A model generated the notes under the pieces. That model saw nothing but the letters and a program-made list of their open reading frames with translations. It searched no databases and was not told the origin of the DNA. DNA of 64,000 bases from Kribbella sindirgiensis. Lineage in GTDB: Bacteria; Actinomycetota; Actinomycetes; Propionibacteriales; Kribbellaceae. Position 1 is the stretch's first letter. Each line of letters starts with the position of its first letter. Positions 16,358-23,563 of this stretch are shown piece after piece. The stretch is from the NCBI RefSeq assembly GCF_004331435.1, contig NZ_SJKA01000006.1, positions 372,001 through 436,000 on the forward strand. Direction: 5' to 3'. The position numbers and the translations under genes were made by a program.

Positions 16358-17557
16358 GTGTACTGGCGCCGAATCGCGGAGCTGCCCACCTGGCTCCAGG
16401 CGGTGATGGTCGGCCAGCTCGTCAACGGGGCCGGCGCGCTTGCCTGGATCTACCTCACGCTCTACCTCGTCGAGGACCGCGGTATGTCGGCACAGCAGGC
16501 CGGCTTCGCCGCGGCGGCGTACGGCATCGGCCTGCTCGGCGGCAACCTCGGCGGCGGCTGGTTCGGCGACCGATTCGGGCTGCGTACGGCGGCCGTCGCG
16601 AGCCAGCTGTTGTGGGCGATCGCATGCACCGCCATGCCCTTCGCGCCGGGAGCGTCGCTAGCTTTTCTAGCAGCGCTAGCCGGTTTGTTCGGCGGCGCCG
16701 GTCGTCCGAATCTCAGTGCCCTCGTCGCCACCTCGCTCCCACCCGAGCGCCGCCGCGAGGGCATCGCGCTGTCCCGCACCGCCAGCAACGCCGGCTTCAC
16801 CATCGGACCGCCCCTCGGCGGCCTGCTCGCGGCGTACGACTTCTCGCTGGTCTTCGTCGTCGACGCCGTCACCAGCCTCGTCATGGCCGTGATCGTCTGG
16901 CGCTGGGTCCCGAGCGGACAGCAGACAACCAGATTGTTGACAACAGGATTGTGGCGGACCGTCTTCAGAGATCGCTCGGTCCTGGTGGTGCTGGCGACGA
17001 TCGTGGTGGTCGACACCGTCTACCGGCAGATCTTCGCCACGATGCCGCTGCTTCTGCGCGACGCGGGGACGCCGGCGGTCGCGTACGGGGTACTGCTCGG
17101 GGCGAGCTCGGTCGTCATCGTCCTGTTCGAGGCGCCGATCGCCGTACGCCTCCAGGGTCATCGCGCGACCCGGGTGATCGCGGCCGGCTTCGCGTGCATC
17201 GGCCTGGGGCTCGCGGTCCTCGGCGTCTGGCCGGCGCTCGGCGGGGCTGCGCTGGCGATCGCGGTGATGACGGCGGGGGAGATGCTCTACAAGCCGACCG
17301 CCACCGCCCATGTGGCCGACGCGGCGCCGGAGGGGATGGTCGGACGGTACTCCAGCCTGTACGCCGCCGCGTCGATCAGCGGCATGTTCCTCGCGCCGGC
17401 GATCGGCGGTACGACGTACCAGCACGCGCCGCAACTGCTCTACCCCGTGGCCGCGGGCCTAGCGCTGGCTGCGGGCGCGGTACTGCTGCTCACTCGGGTA
17501 AAGGTGCGGGACGTCCTTCCCAGCGAGTCGACAGCACAACAGTCGTCCGGGTCCTGA
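16358..17557 (+). CDS. MFS transporter (probable drug efflux)
   Basis: A 399-residue major facilitator with twelve predicted membrane helices. The MFS signature between helices 2 and 3 is visible (GGWFGDRFGLRT). It is probably a proton-driven exporter of small hydrophobic compounds; the substrate cannot be deduced. GTG at 16358 follows GGGAGGGGG at 16344-16352; the open frame continues upstream but overlaps the divergent regulator. The shared operator suggests induction through the HxlR-redoxin protein. Its end overlaps the convergent lrp-type gene by 68 bp. Confidence 0.88.
   Translation: MYWRRIAELPTWLQAVMVGQLVNGAGALAWIYLTLYLVEDRGMSAQQAGFAAAAYGIGLLGGNLGGGWFGDRFGLRTAAVASQLLWAIACTAMPFAPGASLAFLAALAGLFGGAGRPNLSALVATSLPPERRREGIALSRTASNAGFTIGPPLGGLLAAYDFSLVFVVDAVTSLVMAVIVWRWVPSGQQTTRLLTTGLWRTVFRDRSVLVVLATIVVVDTVYRQIFATMPLLLRDAGTPAVAYGVLLGASSVVIVLFEAPIAVRLQGHRATRVIAAGFACIGLGLAVLGVWPALGGAALAIAVMTAGEMLYKPTATAHVADAAPEGMVGRYSSLYAAASISGMFLAPAIGGTTYQHAPQLLYPVAAGLALAAGAVLLLTRVKVRDVLPSESTAQQSSGS
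16930..16943 (-). repeat. 14-bp motif TTGTNNACAATCTG, site 2
   Basis: The minus strand reads TTGTCAACAATCTG. It lies inside the MFS gene, where the plus strand is read in a different frame (RLLTT) from the other copies, so protein constraint does not explain the recurrence. Confidence 0.5.
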
Positions 17558-17939
17558 CCACTCCGTTCACACGGCGCAGCGAGCCGACGACCGCCTCCAG
17601 TTGCGTCACGTCGGCGACCCGGACCTTCACCACGAGTTCCTGGTCGCCGGCGACGAACCAGCAGTCCTCGACCGCGGGGATCTCGCGGACCTGATCGACG
17701 ATGTCGTCGGTCTCGACGTCATCGCGCTGGAACAGTCCGATCAGCGCGCTCGTCCCGAGACCGACCTGGTCCGGGGCGACCACTGCGCGATAGCCGAGCA
17801 GTACGCCGCGCTCCTCGAGCCGCCGTACCCGCTCCTGGACGCTCGGGCCGGACAGGCCGACCTCCCGGCCGAGCTCGGCCCAGCTGGAGCGGCCGTTCAG
17901 CCGGAGCGCCTCGATCAGCTGCCGATCGATCGCGTCCAT
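17490..17939 (-). CDS. Lrp/AsnC family transcriptional regulator
   Basis: A 149-residue Lrp/AsnC regulator. The N-terminal helix-turn-helix is clear (MDAIDRQLIEALRLNGRSS, then LGREVGLSGPSVQERVRRLE) and a RAM effector-binding domain follows (about 65-140, with FVAGDQELVVKVRVAD). Such proteins sense amino acids or related metabolites. ATG at 17939 has AGGAGG 4 bases upstream. It diverges from the 42-residue protein gene at 18084 and converges on the MFS gene with a 68-bp overlap. No amino-acid transporter lies adjacent, so the target is uncertain. Confidence 0.9.
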   Translation of the reverse strand: MDAIDRQLIEALRLNGRSSWAELGREVGLSGPSVQERVRRLEERGVLLGYRAVVAPDQVGLGTSALIGLFQRDDVETDDIVDQVREIPAVEDCWFVAGDQELVVKVRVADVTQLEAVVGSLRRVNGVVRTRTTVVLSTRWEGRPAPLPE

Positions 17940-17997
17940 GACGCCTCCTGTTCACCGCAGATTCCAAGGCCAGGCATGCCCTGCGCCTTCAATTCGT

Positions 17998-18026
17998 TTG
18001 TGAGAGCGTAACTCTTGCCGTACAAT
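17998..18026 (+). promoter_or_regulatory. sigma-70-type promoter for the 42-aa gene
   Basis: TTGTGA (17998-18003) and TACAAT (18021-18026) are separated by 17 bp, one of the best housekeeping-type promoters in the window. It would give a leader of about 50 bases for the small gene at 18084 and lies within reach of the divergent Lrp-type regulator. Confidence 0.7.
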
Positions 18027-18083
18027 TTGAGGTACCGGGGACAGTCCGCCCCGGTTCCGCCGTACCAACCCTGTGAAGGAACC

Positions 18084-18212
18084 ATGATCACCCCCGAAGT
18101 TGCCCGTGCCCGTATCGACGAGATGCATCGCGCCGCCGCGCAGGCCCGCCGCGCGCACGCCGTACCGTCTTCCTGGCGCCGGCTGCTGACCCGCAACGGC
18201 CGCCACAGCTGA
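18084..18212 (+). CDS. very small basic protein (42 aa)
   Basis: A 42-residue basic, alanine/arginine-rich protein starting MITPEVARARIDEMHR, predicted mainly helical. It is supported by GAAGGA 3-4 bases upstream of the ATG and by a strong promoter at 17998-18026. No signal peptide or membrane segment is present. It may bind nucleic acid or a protein partner, but I do not recognise a family. The next gene, a 52-residue membrane protein, begins 87 bp downstream with its own promoter. Confidence 0.6.
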   Translation: MITPEVARARIDEMHRAAAQARRAHAVPSSWRRLLTRNGRHS

Positions 18213-18286
18213 CCTTCCTATCGCGACCGGTGTCCCGCGGCGAGTGTCCGGGGCCACCGGTCGCTGTCGTATCCACCGCCACGAGA

Positions 18287-18292
18287 TAGGCT
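18287..18292 (+). promoter_or_regulatory. -10 element for leaderless 52-aa gene
   Basis: TAGGCT lies 7 bases before the ATG at 18300, placing the transcription start at the start codon. No -35 match is convincing. This transcript may continue into nadD. Confidence 0.45.
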
Positions 18293-18299
18293 CTGCCTC

Positions 18300-18458
18300 A
18301 TGCAAACGCACCTGATGCCGCTGATGGCGGTCGTCGAAGAGGCCGCCGTCGAGGCCGAGCACATCTCGAAATGGTGGTACGGCGGATTCGCGCTCTTCGT
18401 CCTCGTCCTGCTGCTGCTCGTCACCGTCATCATGGGCAAGGGCCGGCCGCACAGCTGA
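18300..18458 (+). CDS. small single-pass membrane protein (52 aa)
   Basis: A 52-residue protein: an acidic N-terminal helix (residues 10-24), a WWYGG turn, a single hydrophobic segment (about 28-45) and a short basic tail ending KGRPHS. It is the first gene of the likely nadD-rsfS-phosphatase transcription unit, its stop being 8 bp before the nadD start. A TAGGCT box 7 bases before the ATG suggests leaderless translation. Small membrane proteins at this position occur in other actinobacteria as I recall, with no known function. Confidence 0.65.
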   Translation: MQTHLMPLMAVVEEAAVEAEHISKWWYGGFALFVLVLLLLVTVIMGKGRPHS

Positions 18459-18466
18459 GCGGCGCG

Positions 18467-19084
18467 ATGGGCATGGCTGCGGTGGAGCGGGTACGGCGCA
18501 TCGGCGTGATGGGCGGCACGTTCGACCCGATTCATCACGGGCACCTGGTGGCGGCCAGCGAGGTGCAGTCGTACTTCGACCTCGACGAGGTGATCTTCGT
18601 CCCGACCGGCCAGCCGTGGCAGAAGTCGGACCGCAAGGTCTCCCCGCCCGAGGACCGGTACCTGATGACGGTCATCGCGACCGCGTCGAACCCGCGGTTC
18701 TCGGTCAGCCGCGTGGACATCGACCGGCCCGGTCCGACGTACACGATCGACACCCTGCGCGACCTGTCGAGGCTGTATCCGGACGCCGAGCTGTTCTTCA
18801 TCACCGGCGCCGACGCACTCGCCCAGATTCTGACCTGGCGGGACGTCGACGAGATGTTCAAGCTGGCCCAGTTCGTCGGCTGTACGCGCCCCGGTACCGA
18901 AGGACTCGAACTGCCGCTGGACCAGCTGCCGATGAATCGGATCACCCTGCTCGAGGTACCCGCGCTGGCGATCTCGTCGACCGAATGCCGCGCCCGGGTC
19001 GCCAAGGGGAACCCGACCTGGTACCTGGTGCCGGACGGCATCGTCCAATACATCGCCAAGCGTGAGCTCTACACCAACCGTTAG
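18467..19084 (+). CDS. nadD: nicotinate-nucleotide adenylyltransferase
   Basis: NadD joins ATP and nicotinate mononucleotide to give deamido-NAD in NAD synthesis. The 205-residue product has the nucleotidyltransferase signature GGTFDPIHHGHL near residue 15, the substrate-binding WQKSDR and TYTIDTL, and the C-terminal ISSTECRARV. ATG at 18467 was chosen because it follows the small membrane gene by 8 bp; a second ATG two codons later is equally possible, and ribosome sites are weak. rsfS follows after 7 bp, the common nadD-rsfS arrangement. Confidence 0.95.
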   Translation: MGMAAVERVRRIGVMGGTFDPIHHGHLVAASEVQSYFDLDEVIFVPTGQPWQKSDRKVSPPEDRYLMTVIATASNPRFSVSRVDIDRPGPTYTIDTLRDLSRLYPDAELFFITGADALAQILTWRDVDEMFKLAQFVGCTRPGTEGLELPLDQLPMNRITLLEVPALAISSTECRARVAKGNPTWYLVPDGIVQYIAKRELYTNR

Positions 19085-19091
19085 GACGTCA

Positions 19092-19478
19092 ATGTCTGCC
19101 AGTGAACGCGCCATCGAGCTGCTGACCGCGGCTGCGGAAGCGGCCCACGACAAGAAGGCCGAGAACGTCCTCGCGTTCGACGTGTCCGAGCAACTCGCCA
19201 TCACCGACGCGTTCCTGGTCGCGTCCGCCTCCAACGACCGCCAGGTGCGCGCGATCGTGGACGCGATCGAGGAGAAACTCCGCGTCGACTTCGACGCCAA
19301 GCCGGTCCGCCGGGAGGGCGCCCGCGAAGGCCGCTGGGTGCTGCTCGACTACCTTGAGATCGTCATCCACGTCCAGCACGACGAGGAGCGCTCGTTCTAC
19401 TCGCTGGAGCGCCTGTGGCGCGACTGCCCGGTCATCCCGCTGCCGTCGCCGGTCCCTGGCTCGGCTCCGGCCGAATGA
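19092..19478 (+). CDS. rsfS: ribosome silencing factor
   Basis: RsfS (formerly Iojap/YbeB) binds L14 of the large subunit and blocks subunit joining in starved cells. The 128-residue product contains the family motifs ITDAFLVASASNDRQVRAI and GAREGRWVLLDYLEIVIHVQ. ATG at 19092 follows TAGGAC. It sits between nadD and the histidine phosphatase gene, overlapping the latter by four bases (ATGA), so all three are probably co-translated. Confidence 0.95.
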   Translation: MSASERAIELLTAAAEAAHDKKAENVLAFDVSEQLAITDAFLVASASNDRQVRAIVDAIEEKLRVDFDAKPVRREGAREGRWVLLDYLEIVIHVQHDEERSFYSLERLWRDCPVIPLPSPVPGSAPAE

Positions 19479-20119
19479 GCGCGGGCCGACTGATCGTCTG
19501 GCGGCACGGCCGGACGGAATGGAACCTGCAGGACAAGATCCAGGGCCAGGCCGACATCCCGCTCGACGCGGTCGGCCTGGGCCAGGCCCGCGCCGCTGCC
19601 GCTCGGCTCGCATCCCTCGCGCCCACCCGGCTCTTCGCCAGCGACCTCAAGCGCGCGGCCGCCACCGCCGGTGAGCTTTCCTTGCTGACCGGCCTGAAGA
19701 TCGAGTACGACGAGGCGCTCCGCGAGATCGACGTCGACGACTGGGCCGGCCTCACCATGGCCGAGCTCGCGGCCATCAACCCCGAGGCCGCCACCCGCAT
19801 CCGCAGCGGCGAACCCCAGCGCCGCGGCTCCAACGGCGAAACCGTCGAAGAAGTCGCCACCCGCTTCGCCGAAGCCCTGACGCGGATCTCCGCGGAAGGC
19901 TCCTCCGAGGACACCATCGTGATCGCCACCCACGGCCTCGCCGCCCGCGTCGGCATCTGCCTGTTCCTCGGCATCCCCCAGACAAGCTGGCCCGCCTTCG
20001 GAGGCCTCGCCAACTGCAACTGGGTCTCCCTCCTCCCCGGCCGCTCCGGCTGGCGAATCGAGGAATGGAACGCCGGCTCCCTCCCCGAACCAGTAATGAG
20101 CGACGACCCCCAACGCTAA
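19475..20119 (+). CDS. histidine phosphatase family protein (GpgP-like)
   Basis: A 214-residue phosphoglycerate-mutase-like phosphatase. The phosphohistidine motif VWRHGRTEWN is near residue 8, and the second catalytic histidine is in IVIATHGLAARVG. In mycobacteria the gene directly after rsfS encodes glucosyl-3-phosphoglycerate phosphatase (GpgP), acting in methylglucose lipopolysaccharide synthesis; the same position here makes that plausible, but broad-specificity phosphatases look alike. Its ATG overlaps the rsfS stop (ATGA). A tandem repeat starts immediately after the stop. Confidence 0.85.
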   Translation: MSAGRLIVWRHGRTEWNLQDKIQGQADIPLDAVGLGQARAAAARLASLAPTRLFASDLKRAAATAGELSLLTGLKIEYDEALREIDVDDWAGLTMAELAAINPEAATRIRSGEPQRRGSNGETVEEVATRFAEALTRISAEGSSEDTIVIATHGLAARVGICLFLGIPQTSWPAFGGLANCNWVSLLPGRSGWRIEEWNAGSLPEPVMSDDPQR

Positions 20120-20357
20120 GGACACCGCTCCGCGCCGACTGCCTTCCGGCAGCGCGCAACGGCGTACTGCCCCTGGCGCATGAGCTGTGGTGGGGGAGGT
20201 AGCGGACACCGCTTCGCGGCGGCTGCTTTCTGGCCGCCTCCGGCGCGGCGCCCACGGCGTACGAACTGTGGTGGGAGGAAGTAGCGGACACCGCTTCGCG
20301 GCGACTGTCTTATAGCCGCCTCCGGCGGCGCGCGGACTGGTGCTTGGCGTACTGCTC
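20120..20357. repeat. three-copy imperfect tandem repeat, 82-84 bp unit
   Basis: Units begin at 20120, 20204 and 20286 with GGACACCGCTTCGCGGCG (unit 1 slightly diverged). Later shared blocks are GCCGCCTCCGGCG, GGCGTAC and GCTGTGGTGGG-type segments; the third unit lacks the last block. Small GC-rich hairpins form within each unit. No convincing reading frame is maintained: the periods 84 and 82 break phase. It directly follows the phosphatase gene and may act as its terminator or be a decayed repeat family. Confidence 0.6.
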
Positions 20358-20586
20358 CGGCGGATCGGATGCACCCCGTCGAGCGGCGTGACAGGCACCG
20401 GCTATCGCGGCCCCGTCCGCCTCCGGGAGCCGCGCTGCGACGTACTGTGAGCAGCAAACAGACCGCACCCATCAACCTCCTGTCGCACCGCAAACAGCTT
20501 GTCGCGTACCTCACCAGCCCCACGAGGGAACCGATTTTTCTTTGCAGGCCCTCATCCGCTAAGCTTTCGGAGTCGCAAGACACCGC
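20358..20586. other. non-coding stretch before tRNA-Ala
   Basis: About 230 bp without a credible gene. The only signal seen is TAAGCT at 20560-20565, a fair -10 element 21 bases before the tRNA, preceded by a T-rich run (20535-20543). Base composition drops toward A/T in the last 90 bases, as expected for a stable-RNA promoter. Confidence 0.5.
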
Positions 20587-20659
20587 GGGGCTTTGGCGCA
20601 GTTGGTAGCGCGCTTCCATGGCATGGAAGAGGTCAGGGGTTCGAATCCCCTAAGCTCCA
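20587..20659 (+). tRNA. tRNA-Ala (anticodon GGC)
   Basis: A complete 73-nt cloverleaf. The acceptor stem is GGGGCTT (20587-20593) with AAGCTCC (20652-20658), containing one G-U pair; the D stem is GCGC/GCGC; the anticodon stem CTTCC/GGAAG holds the loop ATGGCAT with anticodon GGC at 20620-20622; the T arm is AGGGG-TTCGAAT-CCCCT; the discriminator is A. CCA is not encoded. It reads GCC/GCT alanine codons, the commonest in this genome type. Confidence 0.95.
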
Positions 20660-20670
20660 CCGCAGGTCAG

Positions 20671-20703
20671 AGGCCGGTTTCCCGCTTGAGGAGACCGGCC
20701 TTT
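20671..20703 (+). terminator. terminator after tRNA-Ala
   Basis: AGGCCGGTTTC (20671-20681) pairs with GAGACCGGCCT (20691-20701) around a 9-base loop, with one G-U pair, and ends in TTT. It terminates the tRNA transcript and separates it from the minus-strand gene that ends at 20723. Confidence 0.75.
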
Positions 20704-20722
20704 CGCGTGGCCTGCGTGACTA

Positions 20723-21352
20723 TCAGTTCGCGGGCGACTGTAGGTCCGTTGCCTCAGCCTCCGACCGGTGAAGCAGTTCCTCGCGTTGCGAGATGCGCGT
20801 GGCGGCTGGCAGACGCCACATGGTGTAGGCGGCGGCCATGAGTTGTGCGGCCCGCCCAGGCAGCACGCGGCCGTACCCCGTACCGAAGCCGGGCGCGGCG
20901 ACTCTCGTGAGCGTGTTGGTTTCCGGATGGCGGCCGACGGCCAACAGGGCGGCCCAGAAAGCGTCGTGCACAGCGATGTCCATCCCGCCTGACAGCGGCA
21001 TCGGCACGCGCATGGTCGGTGCGTAGATGAGCCATCGGCAGGGCTCGCCGCCAGTGGGAACCACACTCGCTGCCCCGACCGGTTGGTAGCCGTGATGCTC
21101 GTCAGCCACCGCCGCCCAGACCGACCGCTGAACATCGGGAAAGTACCCTGCGAGCGCTCGATCGACACCGCCATCCATCTGCCCGTAGCTGTTTCCTGCC
21201 GTCAGAACGGCACCGACTTCCGGCAGCACGTCCAACAATGATCCTTGCCGCACCTCGATCGCGCCCTCGTCGATCTGCGCAGCGAAGACCTCACGCCAGG
21301 CTGAGACGAGGTCAGCGTCGAGGTCGACAAGTAGCAGGGTGGGCGGCGTCAC
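20723..21352 (-). CDS. macro domain-containing protein
   Basis: A 209-residue macro-domain (ADP-ribose-binding) protein. The ligand-binding signature is visible: TAGNSYGQMDGGVDRAL near residue 52 and, later, LIYAPTMRVP and APGFGTGYGRVLPG. Such proteins bind or remove ADP-ribose from proteins or nucleic acids, or process ADP-ribose metabolites. The GTG at 21352 is the best start, although its ribosome site is weak. It lies beyond the tRNA in a region whose third codon positions are less GC-rich than the core, suggesting an accessory gene. Confidence 0.78.
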   Translation of the reverse strand: MTPPTLLLVDLDADLVSAWREVFAAQIDEGAIEVRQGSLLDVLPEVGAVLTAGNSYGQMDGGVDRALAGYFPDVQRSVWAAVADEHHGYQPVGAASVVPTGGEPCRWLIYAPTMRVPMPLSGGMDIAVHDAFWAALLAVGRHPETNTLTRVAAPGFGTGYGRVLPGRAAQLMAAAYTMWRLPAATRISQREELLHRSEAEATDLQSPAN

Positions 21353-21471
21353 GCCGACATCCCGCAGGTTGAGGCATGGCTCGCTTGGGCCGGTGATATG
21401 GCGGGACTCGCGCCAAGGTTCGGGCAGGTGTTGACGACTCCGGTGTGCACCTCTTGGATCATGTGCCGACG

Positions 21472-22566
21472 TTACGACAAGGTCGTGGTCGCGGCACTCA
21501 GACAGGACGCCGACGCTGCCCGAGGGGGGTCCTGAACCATGAGCCACTCGTCTCCGTCGCGAGTTGCCGGCGTGGCGGGTTGCGTGCACCCATAGCTGGA
21601 ACGGCGTGATGGTCCGCAGCGCGGCTCGTGAAGGGCGTAGGTTGCGAGGGCTGGGTTCGTGTCTTTGAAGTGGTGCAGGACGATCAGGGCTTGGGACAGT
21701 ACTCGGCCGCGGGCGCGGAGCCAGGTTGGGTCGTCGACGTTCAGTGTGGTGCGGAACTCGTTGTGGACGTTTGCGGGGAGGAGGTACCAGGCGGGGAACA
21801 GGTCGCATGCTGGATCGCCTACGCCGCTTGTCTCGAAGTCGAGGACTGCGGTTAGGCGGCCTTCGGTTGAGACCAGCAAGTTGCTTGGCGTTAGGTCTGA
21901 GTGGACCCAGACCTCGTGGCCGTCGTACGGCGCGGCTAGTGACTCCTCCCATGAGGTCAGGGCTGCCTGGGTGTCGATGAGGCCGTCCAGTTCGTTGATG
22001 GCCTCTCGCGTTGGGGAGTCCATCGAGGACATGGGAGCGCGCGTTCGGCGTTCGCCTGGGTAGGCCGGTGGGCGGTCAGGTAGGTCGATCTGGCGGAACG
22101 CCAGGATGAACGCGGCGAGGTCCGTTGCCAGCCCGCGTGGATCGGCCAGTGCGTCGGGGGTGGGGTGTGTGCCGGTGAGCCAGCGGTGGATGGACCACTC
22201 GCCGGGGTAGGCCTCGGTGGGTGAGCCGATCGCTTCGACGGAGGGGATGGGCACTGGCAGGTACGGCGCGAGGGCCGCGAGTTTCGCCTGCTCCCGCCGG
22301 ACAATGTCGGTGATCGAGGGGCGGTGAGGTAGCCGTACGGACAGGTCGGTGCCGAGGCGGTAGATCGCGTTCACCAAGCCAGCGGAGTCGACCGGCTCGA
22401 GTGGCAACGTGGCCCACTGTGGGAACTGCGCGGCGACCAGTTCGCGGACGAGAGATGTGTCGATTTTGGCCTGGTCGGCGTGGGTTTTGCGGGGGCTCAC
22501 GAGCCCATCGGATCGATCGGCGCCGTCCGCTGTCAATCGGATATCCGGAACGGCGTACTCGTGCAT
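21472..22566 (-). CDS. aminoglycoside phosphotransferase-family kinase
   Basis: A 364-residue APH-fold protein. The Brenner-type motif VHSDLTPSNLL and the metal-binding LDFETSGVGDPACD are intact, with STDIVRREQAK-like ATP-binding elements earlier. The phosphorylated substrate is unknown. The start is uncertain: ATG at 22566 follows GCGGAG, but homologues I recall begin nearer the KTHADQAKIDTSL segment. The last 50 residues after NPALATYALH look unlike the family; a different frame there reads ALRTITPF, so a frameshift may have altered the C-terminus. Codon use is less GC-rich than in core genes. Confidence 0.75.
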   Translation of the reverse strand: MHEYAVPDIRLTADGADRSDGLVSPRKTHADQAKIDTSLVRELVAAQFPQWATLPLEPVDSAGLVNAIYRLGTDLSVRLPHRPSITDIVRREQAKLAALAPYLPVPIPSVEAIGSPTEAYPGEWSIHRWLTGTHPTPDALADPRGLATDLAAFILAFRQIDLPDRPPAYPGERRTRAPMSSMDSPTREAINELDGLIDTQAALTSWEESLAAPYDGHEVWVHSDLTPSNLLVSTEGRLTAVLDFETSGVGDPACDLFPAWYLLPANVHNEFRTTLNVDDPTWLRARGRVLSQALIVLHHFKDTNPALATYALHEPRCGPSRRSSYGCTQPATPATRDGDEWLMVQDPPRAASASCLSAATTTLS

Positions 22567-22613
22567 ACGACTCCGCAAGGGTGTGGCTCAGCGGCGGTGC
22601 CTCAGGGGCAGGC

Positions 22614-22925
22614 TCAGGAGGTGCCGTTCTGCACCGGATAGTGGACGACGACCACGCCGCCGGTGGCGTAGTTGGCGACGTCGGCGGACAGTTGCTGGCC
22701 TTGCGGGGACGCGCTCGCCGCTTCGTACGCCGCCTCGTCGGCGAACTCGGCCTCGAAGACTGCGAAGTACGGCGACTCTCCCTGTTTCGCCGCTACCTCG
22801 AAGCTGTAGCGCCATGCGAGTACGCCTGGCCACTGCGCGACCAGCGGGAGGTGTTTGTTCACGTAGTAGTCGCGGAAGTGGTCGGGGTCGACGGGCTCGG
22901 GATACAGGACCAACACCTTGTGCAT
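22614..22925 (-). CDS. EthD family protein
   Basis: A 103-residue ferredoxin-like dimeric alpha/beta-barrel protein of the EthD family: it starts MHKVLVLYPEPVDPDHFRDY, has YVNKHLPLVAQWPGVL and ends in PVQNGTS. EthD was first linked to ethyl tert-butyl ether degradation; relatives act in polyketide cyclisation or have no known role. GGAGG lies 5 bases before the ATG. It diverges from an HxlR regulator across a perfect 8-bp dyad, so it is likely that regulator's target. Confidence 0.85.
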   Translation of the reverse strand: MHKVLVLYPEPVDPDHFRDYYVNKHLPLVAQWPGVLAWRYSFEVAAKQGESPYFAVFEAEFADEAAYEAASASPQGQQLSADVANYATGGVVVVHYPVQNGTS

Positions 22926-22979
22926 AACGGCCTCCGGTCAGTGGCGAGCGACCACAACACCGAGGCCGTCGCTGTCCAA

Positions 22980-23000
22980 GTGCTTCGGAAATCGAAGCAC
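22980..23000. promoter_or_regulatory. HxlR operator dyad
   Basis: GTGCTTCG (22980-22987) and CGAAGCAC (22993-23000) are a perfect 8-bp inverted repeat around GAAAT. A further half-site, ATCGAAGCA, is at 23023-23031. It lies in the 129-bp gap between the divergent ethD-type and hxlR genes. Confidence 0.7.
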
Positions 23001-23054
23001 AGGGAGCACGATAGTGTGTCTGATATCGAAGCAGCAAGAGGGGTGGTACGGCGG

Positions 23055-23408
23055 ATGGCGGCACCTAGGCCGGGGCAGGCCGTTCGAGGGTCGAGTACCG
23101 GGCGGCCGCTGATGGCCGCGCTTGACCTGTTCGGCCGTCGGTGGAATCTGCGGATCGTTTGGGAACTGCAGCACGGGCCGATCGGGTTTCGGGCGTTGCA
23201 AGAGCGCTGCGACAACATGTCCTCCAGCGTGCTGCGGCAACGGCTGACTGAGCTGGTCGATGCCGCTCTCGTCGAACAGCATCCGGACAGCACGTATGCC
23301 CTCACCGAACTGGGTCACGGAGTCCATCGCGCGCTGCGCCCGCTCGGCCGGTGGGCCGCCGAGTGGGCCGAGACGCTGTCCGCCGCCGACTCCGAAGACG
23401 CCCGCTAG
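23055..23408 (+). CDS. HxlR family transcriptional regulator
   Basis: A 117-residue HxlR-type winged-helix protein: PLMAALDLFGRRWNLRIVWEL, FRALQERCDNMSSSVLRQRLTELVDAALV, and DSTYALTELGHGV. One cysteine in the recognition helix region could allow redox or electrophile sensing, as known for some HxlR proteins. ATG at 23055 was chosen; a GTG 14 codons earlier (VSDIEAARG) is an alternative. It is divergent from the EthD gene with the dyad at 22980-23000 between them, a simple regulator-target pair. Confidence 0.85.
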   Translation: MAAPRPGQAVRGSSTGRPLMAALDLFGRRWNLRIVWELQHGPIGFRALQERCDNMSSSVLRQRLTELVDAALVEQHPDSTYALTELGHGVHRALRPLGRWAAEWAETLSAADSEDAR

Positions 23409-23563
23409 TTTCTTCTGATCGGCGTGCGCCCTGGGGGTTGAGCTGAGTCAGAACGGGTTGTCCAGGCACGGACGGCCACGGGCTTACGTGCCGTTCGAGA
23501 TGGCGGCAGTCGTCCGCGAGGCGGATCGCTGGGTTGGAAAATCCTTATCGCCAAAAGCATCTG

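Noticed and set aside
20116..20619. Minus-strand 167-codon frame over the tandem repeat
   Set aside because: Repeat periods of 84 and 82 bp do not keep frame throughout, and the frame runs through the tRNA promoter and into the tRNA.
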